Below, piece by piece: positions 1-7,855 of a stretch of 64,000 nt of DNA. The stretch comes from Bacteroidales bacterium (GTDB lineage Bacteria > Bacteroidota > Bacteroidia > Bacteroidales > F082), in assembly GCA_024710405.1 (NCBI GenBank), contig JANJUV010000002.1, positions 248,001 through 312,000 on the forward strand, given 5' to 3'. Each line of letters opens with the position of its first letter. Position 1 is the stretch's first letter. The notes below the pieces were generated by a model that ran no database searches, was not told the origin of the DNA, and was given only the letters and a program-made list of their open reading frames with translations. The translations under genes and the position numbers were made by a program.

Positions 1-987
1 ATTGAACCTTGCCGCAAAGCACTGGAAGATGCCGGACTTACAGCAAAGGACATTAACGAAGTTATTCTTGTAGGAGGTTCTACCAGAATTCCAGCAATAC
101 AGCAGATTGTTAAAGACTTCTTTGGCAAAGAACCATCAAAAGGTGTTAATCCTGATGAGGTTGTTGCTGTTGGCGCTGCTATTCAGGGTGGAGTGCTTAC
201 GGGCGAAGTTAAAGACGTGTTGCTTCTTGATGTTACCCCGCTTTCGCTTGGCATCGAAACACTTGGCGGAGTGATGACCAGACTTATCGAATCCAACACA
301 ACTATTCCTACACGTAAATCCGAAACATTCAGCACAGCATCTGACAATCAGCCTTCAGTTGAGATTCATATCCTGCAAGGTGAGCGCCCAATGGCAAACC
401 AAAACAAAAGCATCGGACGTTTTCACCTTGATGGAATACCACCAGCCCCCCGCGGAATACCACAGATCGAAGTTACATTTGACATCGACTCCAATGGAAT
501 TCTGCATGTTTCGGCCAAAGACAAAGCCACAGGAAAATCACAGAGCATAAGGATTGAGGCATCGTCCGGCCTGACCGACACCGAAATCCAAAGAATGAAA
601 GATGAAGCCGCTTCTAACGCTGAAAACGATCGTAAAGAACGCGAACGTGCCGACAAACTGAATGCGGCTGACGGACTTATCTTCCAGACAGAGAAGCAAT
701 TGAAAGATTATGGTGACAAGTTGCCAACCGACAAAAAGTCGGAAATCGAAGGAGCCCTCGAGGAACTTCGTAAAGCCCACCGAAGCCAGGATCTGGGTGC
801 TATCGATAATGCCATGAACAAGCTTAATAGCATCTGGCAAACAGCCAGCGAGGAGATGTACAAAAACACACAATCGCAGGGTGGACAACAACAAGGCGAG
901 CAGCAATCCACCGGAAGTCAATCTAAAAACAACGGCGACGATGAAGTTACCGATGTTGACTTCGAAGAAGTTGACGACAAAAAATAG
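1..987 (+). CDS. dnaK: Molecular chaperone DnaK (Hsp70), C-terminal part, 5' end outside window
   Basis: The frame is open from base 1, so the gene is cut by the window edge; 328 residues are visible. They begin at the end of the ATPase domain ([10 protein letters not shown], then [11 protein letters not shown]), continue into the substrate-binding domain ([14 protein letters not shown], then the beta-sandwich with [16 protein letters not shown]) and the helical lid, and finish with a Gln/Gly/Asn-rich linker and the acidic tail [10 protein letters not shown] that is typical of bacterial DnaK. The protein is a cytosolic ATP-driven foldase working with DnaJ and GrpE. A strong terminator follows directly. 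No dnaJ or grpE lies downstream. Confidence 0.97.
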   Translation: MEPCRKALEDAGLTAKDINEVILVGGSTRIPAIQQIVKDFFGKEPSKGVNPDEVVAVGAAIQGGVLTGEVKDVLLLDVTPLSLGIETLGGVMTRLIESNTTIPTRKSETFSTASDNQPSVEIHILQGERPMANQNKSIGRFHLDGIPPAPRGIPQIEVTFDIDSNGILHVSAKDKATGKSQSIRIEASSGLTDTEIQRMKDEAASNAENDRKERERADKLNAADGLIFQTEKQLKDYGDKLPTDKKSEIEGALEELRKAHRSQDLGAIDNAMNKLNSIWQTASEEMYKNTQSQGGQQQGEQQSTGSQSKNNGDDEVTDVDFEEVDDKK

Positions 988-1003
988 ATTCTGAAATATC
1001 ATG

Positions 1004-1031
1004 AAAAGGGCCGGTTTTCGGCCCTTTTTTC
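1004..1031 (+). terminator. Rho-independent terminator of dnaK
   Basis: A perfect six-pair stem GGGCCG / CGGCCC with a four-base T loop is preceded by A residues and followed by six T residues. It starts 17 bases after the dnaK stop codon. Confidence 0.9.
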
Positions 1032-1255
1032 TTACTTAATATTTCTAAGTGAACTTATTCTTCTAGGTCAGGTCTGTCAATGGAATACATCATCAGAATA
1101 AAGAACACCAATGCAGTCCAATTAAAATTCACCATCCAGTAATTTAGGCACACCAACAAATAACATCTAACGTTATTTAATCAGATCAGATGATTCGTCT
1201 CAGAAGTACTTTTTATTTGTACTTTTACATAAGTGAATTGATCAGACAGAAATTG

Positions 1256-2854
1256 ATGACAGGCTTTTCGTCGAAAATAGTATGCATGCTTACAACAAGC
1301 CTGACCGCATTGCGTTTCCAGCTAATTTTCTTTTCCGGCTTTATGCTCGCCTGCCCATCCTTTGCTCAGGTGACTGATGCCATGAGGGTCGAGATACCTG
1401 CAAAATCACTGAACAAAACCCATCATGTCGAATTGATGGGAACCGACGGGGTAATGGTCTTCTTTGAAAGCAACGAACTCTCGGAAGCAGGTGAACGCAA
1501 GTGGTACTTCTACATGTATTCAACCAATCTTGAAGAGAAATGGATCAGATATGTTTTGCTGAAAGATGGGTTAAGCTTTGATAAAACAGTGCGCTCGGGC
1601 ACAAAAAATTATATGCTCTTCTCTTCCAAAGAGCAGAAAAAGAGTCAGGAAAGCGCTTTTCAGATGATCATCTATGAAATTAATACCGAGAAGTTCAACC
1701 TGCTGGGAGCTCCTTTGCAACCGGATTCACAAATAAAAGCCTTTGAAATTTTACGCAATCAGGCACTTATCTTCGCTCAGAGACAAGATGAGATTGAGAT
1801 AATCACCATAAACCTCAGCTCGGCTCAGGTGAGTGCAAAATCATCAGGAATCGAAGGCAAAGCGAATATTCAGCTTTCATTTGCCAATCAAAGTAAAGGC
1901 GAAGTAATTCTCGCCGTTAAAAAGTATCTTTCCGGCAGGTTCGATTCAGAAGATTTCATCGCTTTTGATCCCTATGGGCAAAAAAAGTTTGAGGTTTCTT
2001 ATAAACCTGATAAACCTGTGTTTTTGCACACCTATGCAGTGCAGCCCACAGAAGAAAGTTATTTGATTGCAGGTTGTTATCAGCAGACAGAAAACAAACG
2101 ATTTAAACAAAAAGAAGAAGAAAACAGCCAAATTTTTGAAACAAACGGATTCTTTTTTCTTTCTTTTACCCCAACAGGAATTATTTCAGAGAATTATACT
2201 GCCTTAAACGACCTCGACAACCTTTATTCAACCTTAACTTCACTTGAACTTATTCAATCGCGCCAACGAAAGAATAAGTCGAAACGCAACGAGCGCCGGG
2301 TGAGTCTGAGTATTCAGCTTTTTAACCCGACATTTTTCAAGAGCGGAGCAAACTACGTGTATTCGGCAGAAGCATTCAGACCGCGTTTTCGAACCGAAAC
2401 ACGCATGGATTATGATTTCTATGGCCGTCCGATTCCATACACATATAATGTTTTCGATGGCTTTGAATATTTCGCCGGAATTGTAAACGGATTCGACAAC
2501 CGGGGAGATCTCCTCTGGCAAAATGATCTTGAAATGCGCGACCTTATATCGTACGATATGAACCCACACTTCAAAATTTTTGACGACTCTGAAGGAATGT
2601 TGCTGAGCTATATTGGTTTTGGTAAAATAGTCTCCAAAATGATTATGCAATCGCAGACCATCGGACAATCAGAACAGATAAAAATTGAGCCGAAACATGC
2701 GAACGACCGCCTGCAGGCCGAAGACAATGCATCACTGAGACACTGGTACGGAAACTATTTTCTGGCATCAGGATACCAGAAAATCATCAACAACAGATTA
2801 CGTGATGATGCTACACGAACAGTGTTTTACATGAATAAAGTTGTACTTGAATGA
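1256..2854 (+). CDS. Secreted or lipid-anchored protein of unknown function
   Basis: I do not recognise a family. The N-terminus has a hydrophobic export signal (LIFFSGFMLACPSFAQ) that could be cut by signal peptidase I after SFAQ or, less likely, at the LAC cysteine as a lipoprotein. The rest (about 500 residues) is rich in beta-prone segments, has no transmembrane helix and has a basic stretch (RQRKNKSKRNERR) near the middle; an envelope beta-propeller would fit but cannot be shown. Start codon is uncertain: in-frame ATGs lie at 1190, 1256 and 1286; a near-consensus TACTTTTA element at about 1218-1225 and the usual signal-peptide length argue for 1256 or 1286. No T9SS tail is present. It stands alone between dnaK and a methyltransferase gene. 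Confidence 0.7.
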   Translation: MTGFSSKIVCMLTTSLTALRFQLIFFSGFMLACPSFAQVTDAMRVEIPAKSLNKTHHVELMGTDGVMVFFESNELSEAGERKWYFYMYSTNLEEKWIRYVLLKDGLSFDKTVRSGTKNYMLFSSKEQKKSQESAFQMIIYEINTEKFNLLGAPLQPDSQIKAFEILRNQALIFAQRQDEIEIITINLSSAQVSAKSSGIEGKANIQLSFANQSKGEVILAVKKYLSGRFDSEDFIAFDPYGQKKFEVSYKPDKPVFLHTYAVQPTEESYLIAGCYQQTENKRFKQKEEENSQIFETNGFFFLSFTPTGIISENYTALNDLDNLYSTLTSLELIQSRQRKNKSKRNERRVSLSIQLFNPTFFKSGANYVYSAEAFRPRFRTETRMDYDFYGRPIPYTYNVFDGFEYFAGIVNGFDNRGDLLWQNDLEMRDLISYDMNPHFKIFDDSEGMLLSYIGFGKIVSKMIMQSQTIGQSEQIKIEPKHANDRLQAEDNASLRHWYGNYFLASGYQKIINNRLRDDATRTVFYMNKVVLE

Positions 2855-2986
2855 AGAAAACGCATGATACTTCTGTTGTTTTGCACATAAACAGCCTGTG
2901 CAACCAAAACCTTTCAAAGGCTGTCTATTGTGGACAAATAATTAATACTAACACAAACCTCTGATTACTTACAAGACGAAATAATC

Positions 2987-3775
2987 ATGGCAGCAATTCG
3001 ATTGTACAGTTTGGCCGAATACATGCTGAAAAGGAAAGGCAGACACAGCATCCACTCTCCATTTGTTTATGACTTCCTCAATAACGTAATTCAGGATCAT
3101 AAACATTACGAATTCTATGAACGGTTCAAAAAGGCACGAAAATCAGTTCTTCATAACAAGAATGTCATCGAAACCGTTGACTTTGGAGCTGCATCTGGAA
3201 ATAAACCGTTCAGCACATACAGAATACAGGTGAACAAACTTGCCGCCAGGCATATGGGCAAACAGAAGAATTACAAGCTTCTGTACCGAATGAGCCAGTA
3301 TTTTCAGCCTGAAAACATTCTTGAGCTTGGCACATCAACCGGACTTTCAACCATAGCACTTGCAGCCGGACAAAACACTGGGCGTATTGTAACTATCGAG
3401 GGATGTGCATCAATTTCAAATGTTGCCGAAAGCCTTTTCAACAGAATGGAGTTTAACAAAATTGAAATGGTAATAGGTAACTTCGATAAGGTATTGGGAA
3501 CTACACTGGCAACTTTTAAGAAACTTGATTTCGTGTTTTTTGACGGAAACCACCGAAAACTGCCCACCATCGATTACTTTAATCAATGCCTTGAATTAGC
3601 GCACGAAAACAGCGTATTCGTGTTCGATGATATACACTGGTCAGACGAAATGGAAGAAGCCTGGTCGCATATTGCAAACCGGAAAGAAGTTAGCCTGAGC
3701 ATCGATTTGTTCCACATGGGTATCGTATTTTTCCGAAAAGGAGTAGAGAAACAGCATTTTATACTTAAATACTGA
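2987..3775 (+). CDS. Class I SAM-dependent methyltransferase (Methyltransf_24 / O-methyltransferase-like)
   Basis: The 262-residue protein has a class I Rossmann methyltransferase core in its second half: motif I ILELGTSTGLSTIALA, an acidic strand IVTIEG, then LDFVFFDGNH and FVFDDIHWSDEM, the last two carrying the acidic residues that in catechol-O-methyltransferase relatives bind metal. The first 100 residues are an extra helical region (YSLAEYMLKRKGRHSIHSPFVYDF) that is found in Bacteroidota members of the group. Substrate cannot be deduced. It is likely cytosolic, with no signal peptide. It is monocistronic: 132 bases separate it from the gene before and 136 from the ABC ATPase after. Confidence 0.82.
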   Translation: MAAIRLYSLAEYMLKRKGRHSIHSPFVYDFLNNVIQDHKHYEFYERFKKARKSVLHNKNVIETVDFGAASGNKPFSTYRIQVNKLAARHMGKQKNYKLLYRMSQYFQPENILELGTSTGLSTIALAAGQNTGRIVTIEGCASISNVAESLFNRMEFNKIEMVIGNFDKVLGTTLATFKKLDFVFFDGNHRKLPTIDYFNQCLELAHENSVFVFDDIHWSDEMEEAWSHIANRKEVSLSIDLFHMGIVFFRKGVEKQHFILKY

Positions 3776-3878
3776 TTACCGGCCTTTTAGTATCTGCGGA
3801 CAAAAGTTTCTGATTATACCAATAAGGAAAACTTCTTCAAGGATACTATTTACCTGGCTTCAATATGTCAAATAGGCT

Positions 3879-3886
3879 TACTTTTG
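3879..3886 (+). promoter_or_regulatory. Candidate -7 promoter element upstream of the ABC ATPase
   Basis: TACTTTTG matches the Bacteroidota -7 consensus TAnnTTTG and ends 25 bases before the ATG at 3912. No clear TTG -33 element is seen at the expected distance. Confidence 0.45.
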
Positions 3887-3911
3887 TGGTTAAGCAGCAA
3901 TAAATATCAGG

Positions 3912-4640
3912 ATGAAAAACGGCGAAGTAATCCGCTTGACAGGGATAAGCAGGCATTTTAAAGTAGGTTCTGAAACTGTAAAGGCCTTAAGAACCATTGA
4001 CATTGTCATTAACCGCAATGAGTATGTCGCATTGATGGGACCATCAGGTTCGGGCAAATCAACCTTGATGAATATTCTTGGATGTTTGGATACCCCAACT
4101 TCCGGAAACTATTTTCTGAATGGTCAGGACGTGAGCCATATGGACGACAACCAACTTGCTGATGTAAGGAACAAAGAAATTGGTTTTATTTTTCAAACAT
4201 TTAATTTATTGCCACGTTCAACAGCACTCGAAAACGTGATGCTTCCCCTGGTTTATGCAGGAGTAGGTAAGGCGAAAAGACTTGAACTGGCATCAAAGGT
4301 GCTTGATGATGTTCAACTTTCGGATCGTGTGAAGCACAAACCAAATGAACTTTCGGGAGGTCAAAGACAACGCGTTGCCATTGCACGGGCACTTGTCAAC
4401 AATCCATCTATACTGTTGGCCGATGAACCTACAGGCAACCTCGATTCCCGGACATCCATTGAAATTATGGGCTTGCTGGAGGTAATTCACCGCAATGGAA
4501 ACACCATTATTGTGGTAACACATGAAGAAGATATTGCCAAGCATGCCCACAGAATCATACGCCTAAAAGACGGTTTAATCGAATCAGACGAAATCAACAC
4601 CAACATCTTGACGGTGGCCGGTCACTTGCGCGTTAAATAA
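3912..4640 (+). CDS. ABC transporter ATP-binding protein, LolD/MacB type
   Basis: A complete 242-residue nucleotide-binding domain: Walker [10 protein letters not shown] at 43-51, Q-loop [10 protein letters not shown] at about 93-102, signature LSGGQ at 147-151, Walker B ILLADE at 167-172 and switch His204 (VVTHE). The [19 protein letters not shown] stretch is characteristic of the MacB/LolD/FtsE-like group, which drives type VII mechanotransmission ABC systems (lipoprotein release, macrolide/peptide efflux). No FtsX/MacB-like permease is adjacent, so this ATPase must pair with a permease encoded elsewhere; orphan copies are common in Bacteroidota. Whether it serves LolCE or an efflux permease cannot be decided here. 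Confidence 0.88.
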   Translation: MKNGEVIRLTGISRHFKVGSETVKALRTIDIVINRNEYVALMGPSGSGKSTLMNILGCLDTPTSGNYFLNGQDVSHMDDNQLADVRNKEIGFIFQTFNLLPRSTALENVMLPLVYAGVGKAKRLELASKVLDDVQLSDRVKHKPNELSGGQRQRVAIARALVNNPSILLADEPTGNLDSRTSIEIMGLLEVIHRNGNTIIVVTHEEDIAKHAHRIIRLKDGLIESDEINTNILTVAGHLRVK

Positions 4641-4707
4641 AGATGCATGGCAACATTTTCCATTGTCTATTGTTTACATCTGCAAACTATGAGTTGTGAG
4701 TGAAGAA

Positions 4708-5262
4708 ATGAAAATATATACAAAGACTGGCGACAAAGGTCAGACTTCATTAATTGGCGGCACCAGAGTACCTAAGTACCACGAGCGTATTGAAGCATAT
4801 GGAACAGTTGATGAACTAAACTCGTTCATTGGCTTGATCCGCGACCATGTCGAAGCTGATGCAAAGAGCCGTGAAGTTCTTATTGAGATACAGGACAGAT
4901 TGTTTACGCTCGAATCGCATCTTGCCGAAGACCCCAATGGCGTTCTGACACGAAAAATGCCGGAACTCAGTGAAGATGATGTGATGCTGCTGGAAAGCGA
5001 AATCGACAGGATGAATGAGACCCTTGAGCCTCTGAGCAACTTCATTTTACCCGGCGGACATACGCTTGTTTCACTTTGTCATGTCACCCGCACTGTATGC
5101 CGAAGAGCAGAAAGGATATGTATCAGGCTATCAACCAGCCACGAAGTTGCCAATATCGACATACGTTATCTAAACCGTCTCTCTGACTATTTATTTGTGC
5201 TTGCAAGACACTTCAGCAAACACACCAATAGCACCGAAACTCCCTGGAAGCCGCGCTATTAG
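4708..5262 (+). CDS. Cob(I)yrinic acid a,c-diamide adenosyltransferase, PduO type
   Basis: It transfers the 5'-deoxyadenosyl group of ATP to cob(I)alamin to make adenosylcobalamin. Family marks are the N-terminal KIYTKTGDKGQTSLIGG ATP-binding motif, RIEAYGTVDELNSFIG, FILPGGH, and the C-terminal CRRAERICIRLS ... IRYLNRLSDYLFVLAR helices. Length 184 residues is normal. The ATG at 4708 gives the canonical start MKIYTKTGDKG; an in-frame GTG at 4696 would add four residues. No cobalamin riboswitch fits in the 67-base gap upstream. Adenosylcobalamin-dependent partners are not in this window. Confidence 0.93.
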   Translation: MKIYTKTGDKGQTSLIGGTRVPKYHERIEAYGTVDELNSFIGLIRDHVEADAKSREVLIEIQDRLFTLESHLAEDPNGVLTRKMPELSEDDVMLLESEIDRMNETLEPLSNFILPGGHTLVSLCHVTRTVCRRAERICIRLSTSHEVANIDIRYLNRLSDYLFVLARHFSKHTNSTETPWKPRY

Positions 5263-5289
5263 AGCAAAATCGACAGTTTCATTTTTTAC

Positions 5290-5319
5290 TTGACTTCAAT
5301 TGAAAATCCATTACTTTTG
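5290..5319 (+). promoter_or_regulatory. Bacteroidota-type promoter of the DUF2795 gene
   Basis: A TTG at 5290-5292, 19 bases, then TACTTTTG at 5312-5319. Both elements and their spacing match the -33/-7 Bacteroidota consensus. The ATG follows 29 bases after the -7 element. Confidence 0.65.
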
Positions 5320-5348
5320 CAAAAATTTTAACCCAAACGCTAACCACA

Positions 5349-5570
5349 ATGTATTGGACATTAGAACTGGCTTCAAAACTGGAAGACGCTCCCTGGCCTG
5401 CCACTCGCGATGAGTTGCTGGAATGGGCCATCAGATCGGGAGCCCCTCAGGAAGTAATCGAGAACTTTCAGGAAATGGAAGATGAGGGAGAGATTTATGA
5501 ACGAATCGAGGACATCTGGCCTGATTATCCGACAAAAGAAGATTTTTTCTTCCATGAGGATGAGTATTAA
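5349..5570 (+). CDS. DUF2795 domain protein, small conserved Bacteroidota protein
   Basis: A 73-residue acidic protein beginning MYWTLELASKLEDAPWPATR and ending PTKEDFFFHEDEY. The family is short, highly conserved in Bacteroidota and of unknown function. The sequence PATRDELLEWAIRSGAPQEVIENF looks like a small helical domain, and the second half is strongly acidic. It is soluble, with no signal or membrane segment. It has its own promoter and terminator, which fits a separately expressed, probably abundant transcript. Confidence 0.9.
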   Translation: MYWTLELASKLEDAPWPATRDELLEWAIRSGAPQEVIENFQEMEDEGEIYERIEDIWPDYPTKEDFFFHEDEY

Positions 5571-5590
5571 CAAGCATACACTGAATAAAG

Positions 5591-5624
5591 AAAGCTGCTC
5601 TCATCGGGCAGCTTTTTTGTTTTT
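5591..5624 (+). terminator. Rho-independent terminator after DUF2795 gene
   Basis: An eight-pair stem AAAGCTGC / GCAGCTTT with a nine-base loop is followed by a T-rich tract. It lies 20 bases after the stop codon, between convergent genes. Confidence 0.85.
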
Positions 5625-5680
5625 ATTTCAGTACAACTTTTCAGGTTAACAACTGAAAAACACAATAATCCGGGAACAAT

Positions 5681-6226
5681 TCAGGCATTTGGTTCAAACA
5701 GAAATATACTGAAGTTCACTTTTCCGTATTGTCGCTTTTCAACAAAAAATGCCGCCGGTGTAAAATCATACTCCCTCGGATGTTCCAGAACAAAAAGCCC
5801 TCCTGTTTTCAACAACTCTTGTTTCAGAACCAATTCGGGCAGGTCTGCTAGTTGCTTCATATCATAGGGAGGATCGGCAAAAACCAGATCATTATTTCCG
5901 GAAGGATGTTTCAGGTATCCGAAAACATCTGCACGCACTACTTTCAGTTGGTTCATTCCCAAAAGGATTCCTGTTTCATGAATAAATCTGGCGCATCGGG
6001 GGTTTTGCTCAACAGCAATTACATGTGATGCACCCCGAGAAACCAATTCATAGCTGATGTTACCTGTACCCGAAAAAAGATCAATAGCACGAATGGATTC
6101 AAAATCAATATAATGATCTAAAACATTAAAAAGGGACTCTTTAGCCAGATCAGTTGTCGGCCTTACAGGCAGATTTGCCGGAGGATGAATCAGTCTGCGT
6201 TGGTGGCTGCCTCTTATAATTCGCAT
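5681..6226 (-). CDS. rsmD: 16S rRNA (guanine(966)-N(2))-methyltransferase RsmD
   Basis: The protein methylates G966 of 16S rRNA in the 30S subunit. It begins with the family signature MRIIRGSHQRRLIHPP, then VRPTTDLAKESLFNVL, SAM motif I AIDLFSGTGNISYE, motif II VIAVEQNPRC and the catalytic motif IV FADPPYDM. Length (181 residues) is usual. Its first codons overlap the end of the DUF3822 gene by 13 bases, indicating translational coupling in an operon that starts at about 7.7 kb. Confidence 0.95.
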   Translation of the reverse strand: MRIIRGSHQRRLIHPPANLPVRPTTDLAKESLFNVLDHYIDFESIRAIDLFSGTGNISYELVSRGASHVIAVEQNPRCARFIHETGILLGMNQLKVVRADVFGYLKHPSGNNDLVFADPPYDMKQLADLPELVLKQELLKTGGLFVLEHPREYDFTPAAFFVEKRQYGKVNFSIFLFEPNA

Positions 6227-7086
6227 CTTAATGCATGATACAGGACATAATGCCTGTGGTGGGGTATTTCATCCAGCACATAACTGTATTGTAATGCTTT
6301 GCTTTCGTCAATAAAGGCAACGTTTCTGATATATTTCAGGGCAATGTCAAATGTGGGGGAACTTCTGTCAACATCGCCAAGCAAATACAATCGGGCAAGT
6401 TCAGGGTTCATCCGGAGTTGTTCCATTGAGAATAGTAAAAAATAAATGAAATCTTCACGGGTATTGTACCTGAAATAGTTATAGAAAAACAACTTTTCGT
6501 TTCTGATAACCACCAGATCAAACACACCCTGACGCAGATGAACAAAGAGTGCATCATCAACAGATCTATTCTTGAACTGTATCATCAGGCTTTCAATAAG
6601 TGCTGAAGAAAAATGTGCGATCCGAGCATTGGCCCATAAATCCTTGATTTTTTCGACCAGTGGATTCGACAAATAATAAACCTGATAGGCAGCTGCGTTA
6701 CTCAGATGATCCGAAACAATCCGGGAATTATCCCTGTACAACTGAGTAAAGGCCAGACATGTTCCTTTCTCTTTTTCGTCATATAACGGGGCAGGAACAA
6801 GTGCAGTATAATCATTGTCGACCAGCACATTCACAGATTGAAAAGGATATGCAAGCCAGGGATTGTTCATCACCACCTGATCAACCAATGCTGCCAGCCT
6901 GATATCGTCATGCACATCATTAAAACGATAGGATTCGATACCGACATATCGCTGTTTTTCAGGATAATATATCGCCAATGAAAGACTACCCATGGATAGA
7001 TGGATGGTCAGATGAAAACTTCTTGAATAATCTTCCCTGAAAGCTTTGTCTATGCGACGGATATGTGGTCTGAACGCTGCTGACAT
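6214..7086 (-). CDS. DUF3822 family protein
   Basis: A 290-residue soluble protein of the DUF3822 family, which is essentially Bacteroidota-specific and typically lies just upstream of rsmD. The family is thought to have an ASKHA/actin-like ATPase-related fold distantly resembling PilM, but no activity is established. Visible features are the N-terminal FHLTIHLSMGSLSLAIYYPEKQRYVGIESY strand repeats, LVDNDYTALVP, and FVHLRQGVFDLVVIRNEKLFFYNYFRY, a pattern of paired beta-hairpins. The gene overlaps rsmD and follows the membrane-anchored protein gene by 13 bases. Confidence 0.85.
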   Translation of the reverse strand: MSAAFRPHIRRIDKAFREDYSRSFHLTIHLSMGSLSLAIYYPEKQRYVGIESYRFNDVHDDIRLAALVDQVVMNNPWLAYPFQSVNVLVDNDYTALVPAPLYDEKEKGTCLAFTQLYRDNSRIVSDHLSNAAAYQVYYLSNPLVEKIKDLWANARIAHFSSALIESLMIQFKNRSVDDALFVHLRQGVFDLVVIRNEKLFFYNYFRYNTREDFIYFLLFSMEQLRMNPELARLYLLGDVDRSSPTFDIALKYIRNVAFIDESKALQYSYVLDEIPHHRHYVLYHALRCEL

Positions 7087-7099
7087 AGGGTTCAGCCTG

Positions 7100-7699
7100 T
7101 CATTCCCAGTTGCCGTCGGTTGAAGGTTCCTGCATAGAACCTACTTTCAATCCAGGGTATTTTTCCAGTTGTTCCTGACTGGCTATGAGGTTGTACACTC
7201 TTTGTTCATCAAGGCCTTTCAGATAAACCAGATAGGGTGCCTTTGCTTCGAAAACACCTACACGAACACCTCCTCTGTCAATTTCACCTGCTTCCAGCTG
7301 AAACTGAACACGGTCAGAAAATGGTATATACCGCAGTTCGTCAACGGCAAAATCTTTACGCTTACTAAATAATGAGTCCATCACAGGGATGTAACCCAGT
7401 GTGTCCGAAATAGTTTTAGTGAATGTTGTATCATTCGGATCAGGAATAAGTTTTACTACAGGAATCTCACCGGTCCTGAGGAAACTGATCAGAGAATCAA
7501 AATGGCCGGCATACTTGCCATTGGCCTGACGATAAAAAACCTGTGAAGAACGAATGTCTTTTAAACGCTGCACGACCTCTACTTCGCGAAGCGATTTCTC
7601 CTTGTTGAAATGCACCGGTTGCATGATACTGTTGTAAACAAGGTACGCCAAAAGGATAATAACGATGAGCAGGACAAACTTAATGAGGATACTTTTCAT
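7100..7699 (-). CDS. Membrane-anchored protein of unknown function, first gene of the rsmD operon
   Basis: 199 residues with one N-terminal transmembrane helix (ILIKFVLLIVIILLAYLVYNSI) and an extracytoplasmic or cytoplasmic domain of about 170 residues. The stretch after the helix (EVEVVQRLKDIRSSQVFYRQANGKYAG) resembles the start of pseudopilin-like proteins, where an N-terminal helix continues into a domain that begins with a residue-counting helix; a full type IV leader peptide is not present. The family is conserved in Bacteroidota but its function is unknown. It is first in a three-gene operon with DUF3822 and rsmD. Confidence 0.75.
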   Translation of the reverse strand: MKSILIKFVLLIVIILLAYLVYNSIMQPVHFNKEKSLREVEVVQRLKDIRSSQVFYRQANGKYAGHFDSLISFLRTGEIPVVKLIPDPNDTTFTKTISDTLGYIPVMDSLFSKRKDFAVDELRYIPFSDRVQFQLEAGEIDRGGVRVGVFEAKAPYLVYLKGLDEQRVYNLIASQEQLEKYPGLKVGSMQEPSTDGNWE

Positions 7700-7720
7700 G
7701 GCTATTTTTTTAACTTACTG

Positions 7721-7728
7721 CAAAGGTA
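7721..7728 (-). promoter_or_regulatory. Candidate -7 element of the 7699-5681 operon
   Basis: On the minus strand TACCTTTG matches TAnnTTTG and ends 21 bases before the ATG at 7699. The -33 region shows no clear TTG. Confidence 0.5.
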
Positions 7729-7855
7729 ATTTTTTTTTCTATCGGGAAGCCTGGAAGGTAATTTATCCAAAAATTAACAAAGATTGCAATTAATGGAAGA
7801 CGCGACACATCAATTAAAACTATGTTATTGATTTACAATATAAAATAAGTCTATT

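Noticed and set aside
4641-4707. Cobalamin riboswitch before the PduO-type adenosyltransferase gene
   Set aside because: The gap is only 67 bases, too short for the element, and no B12-box-like sequence was seen.
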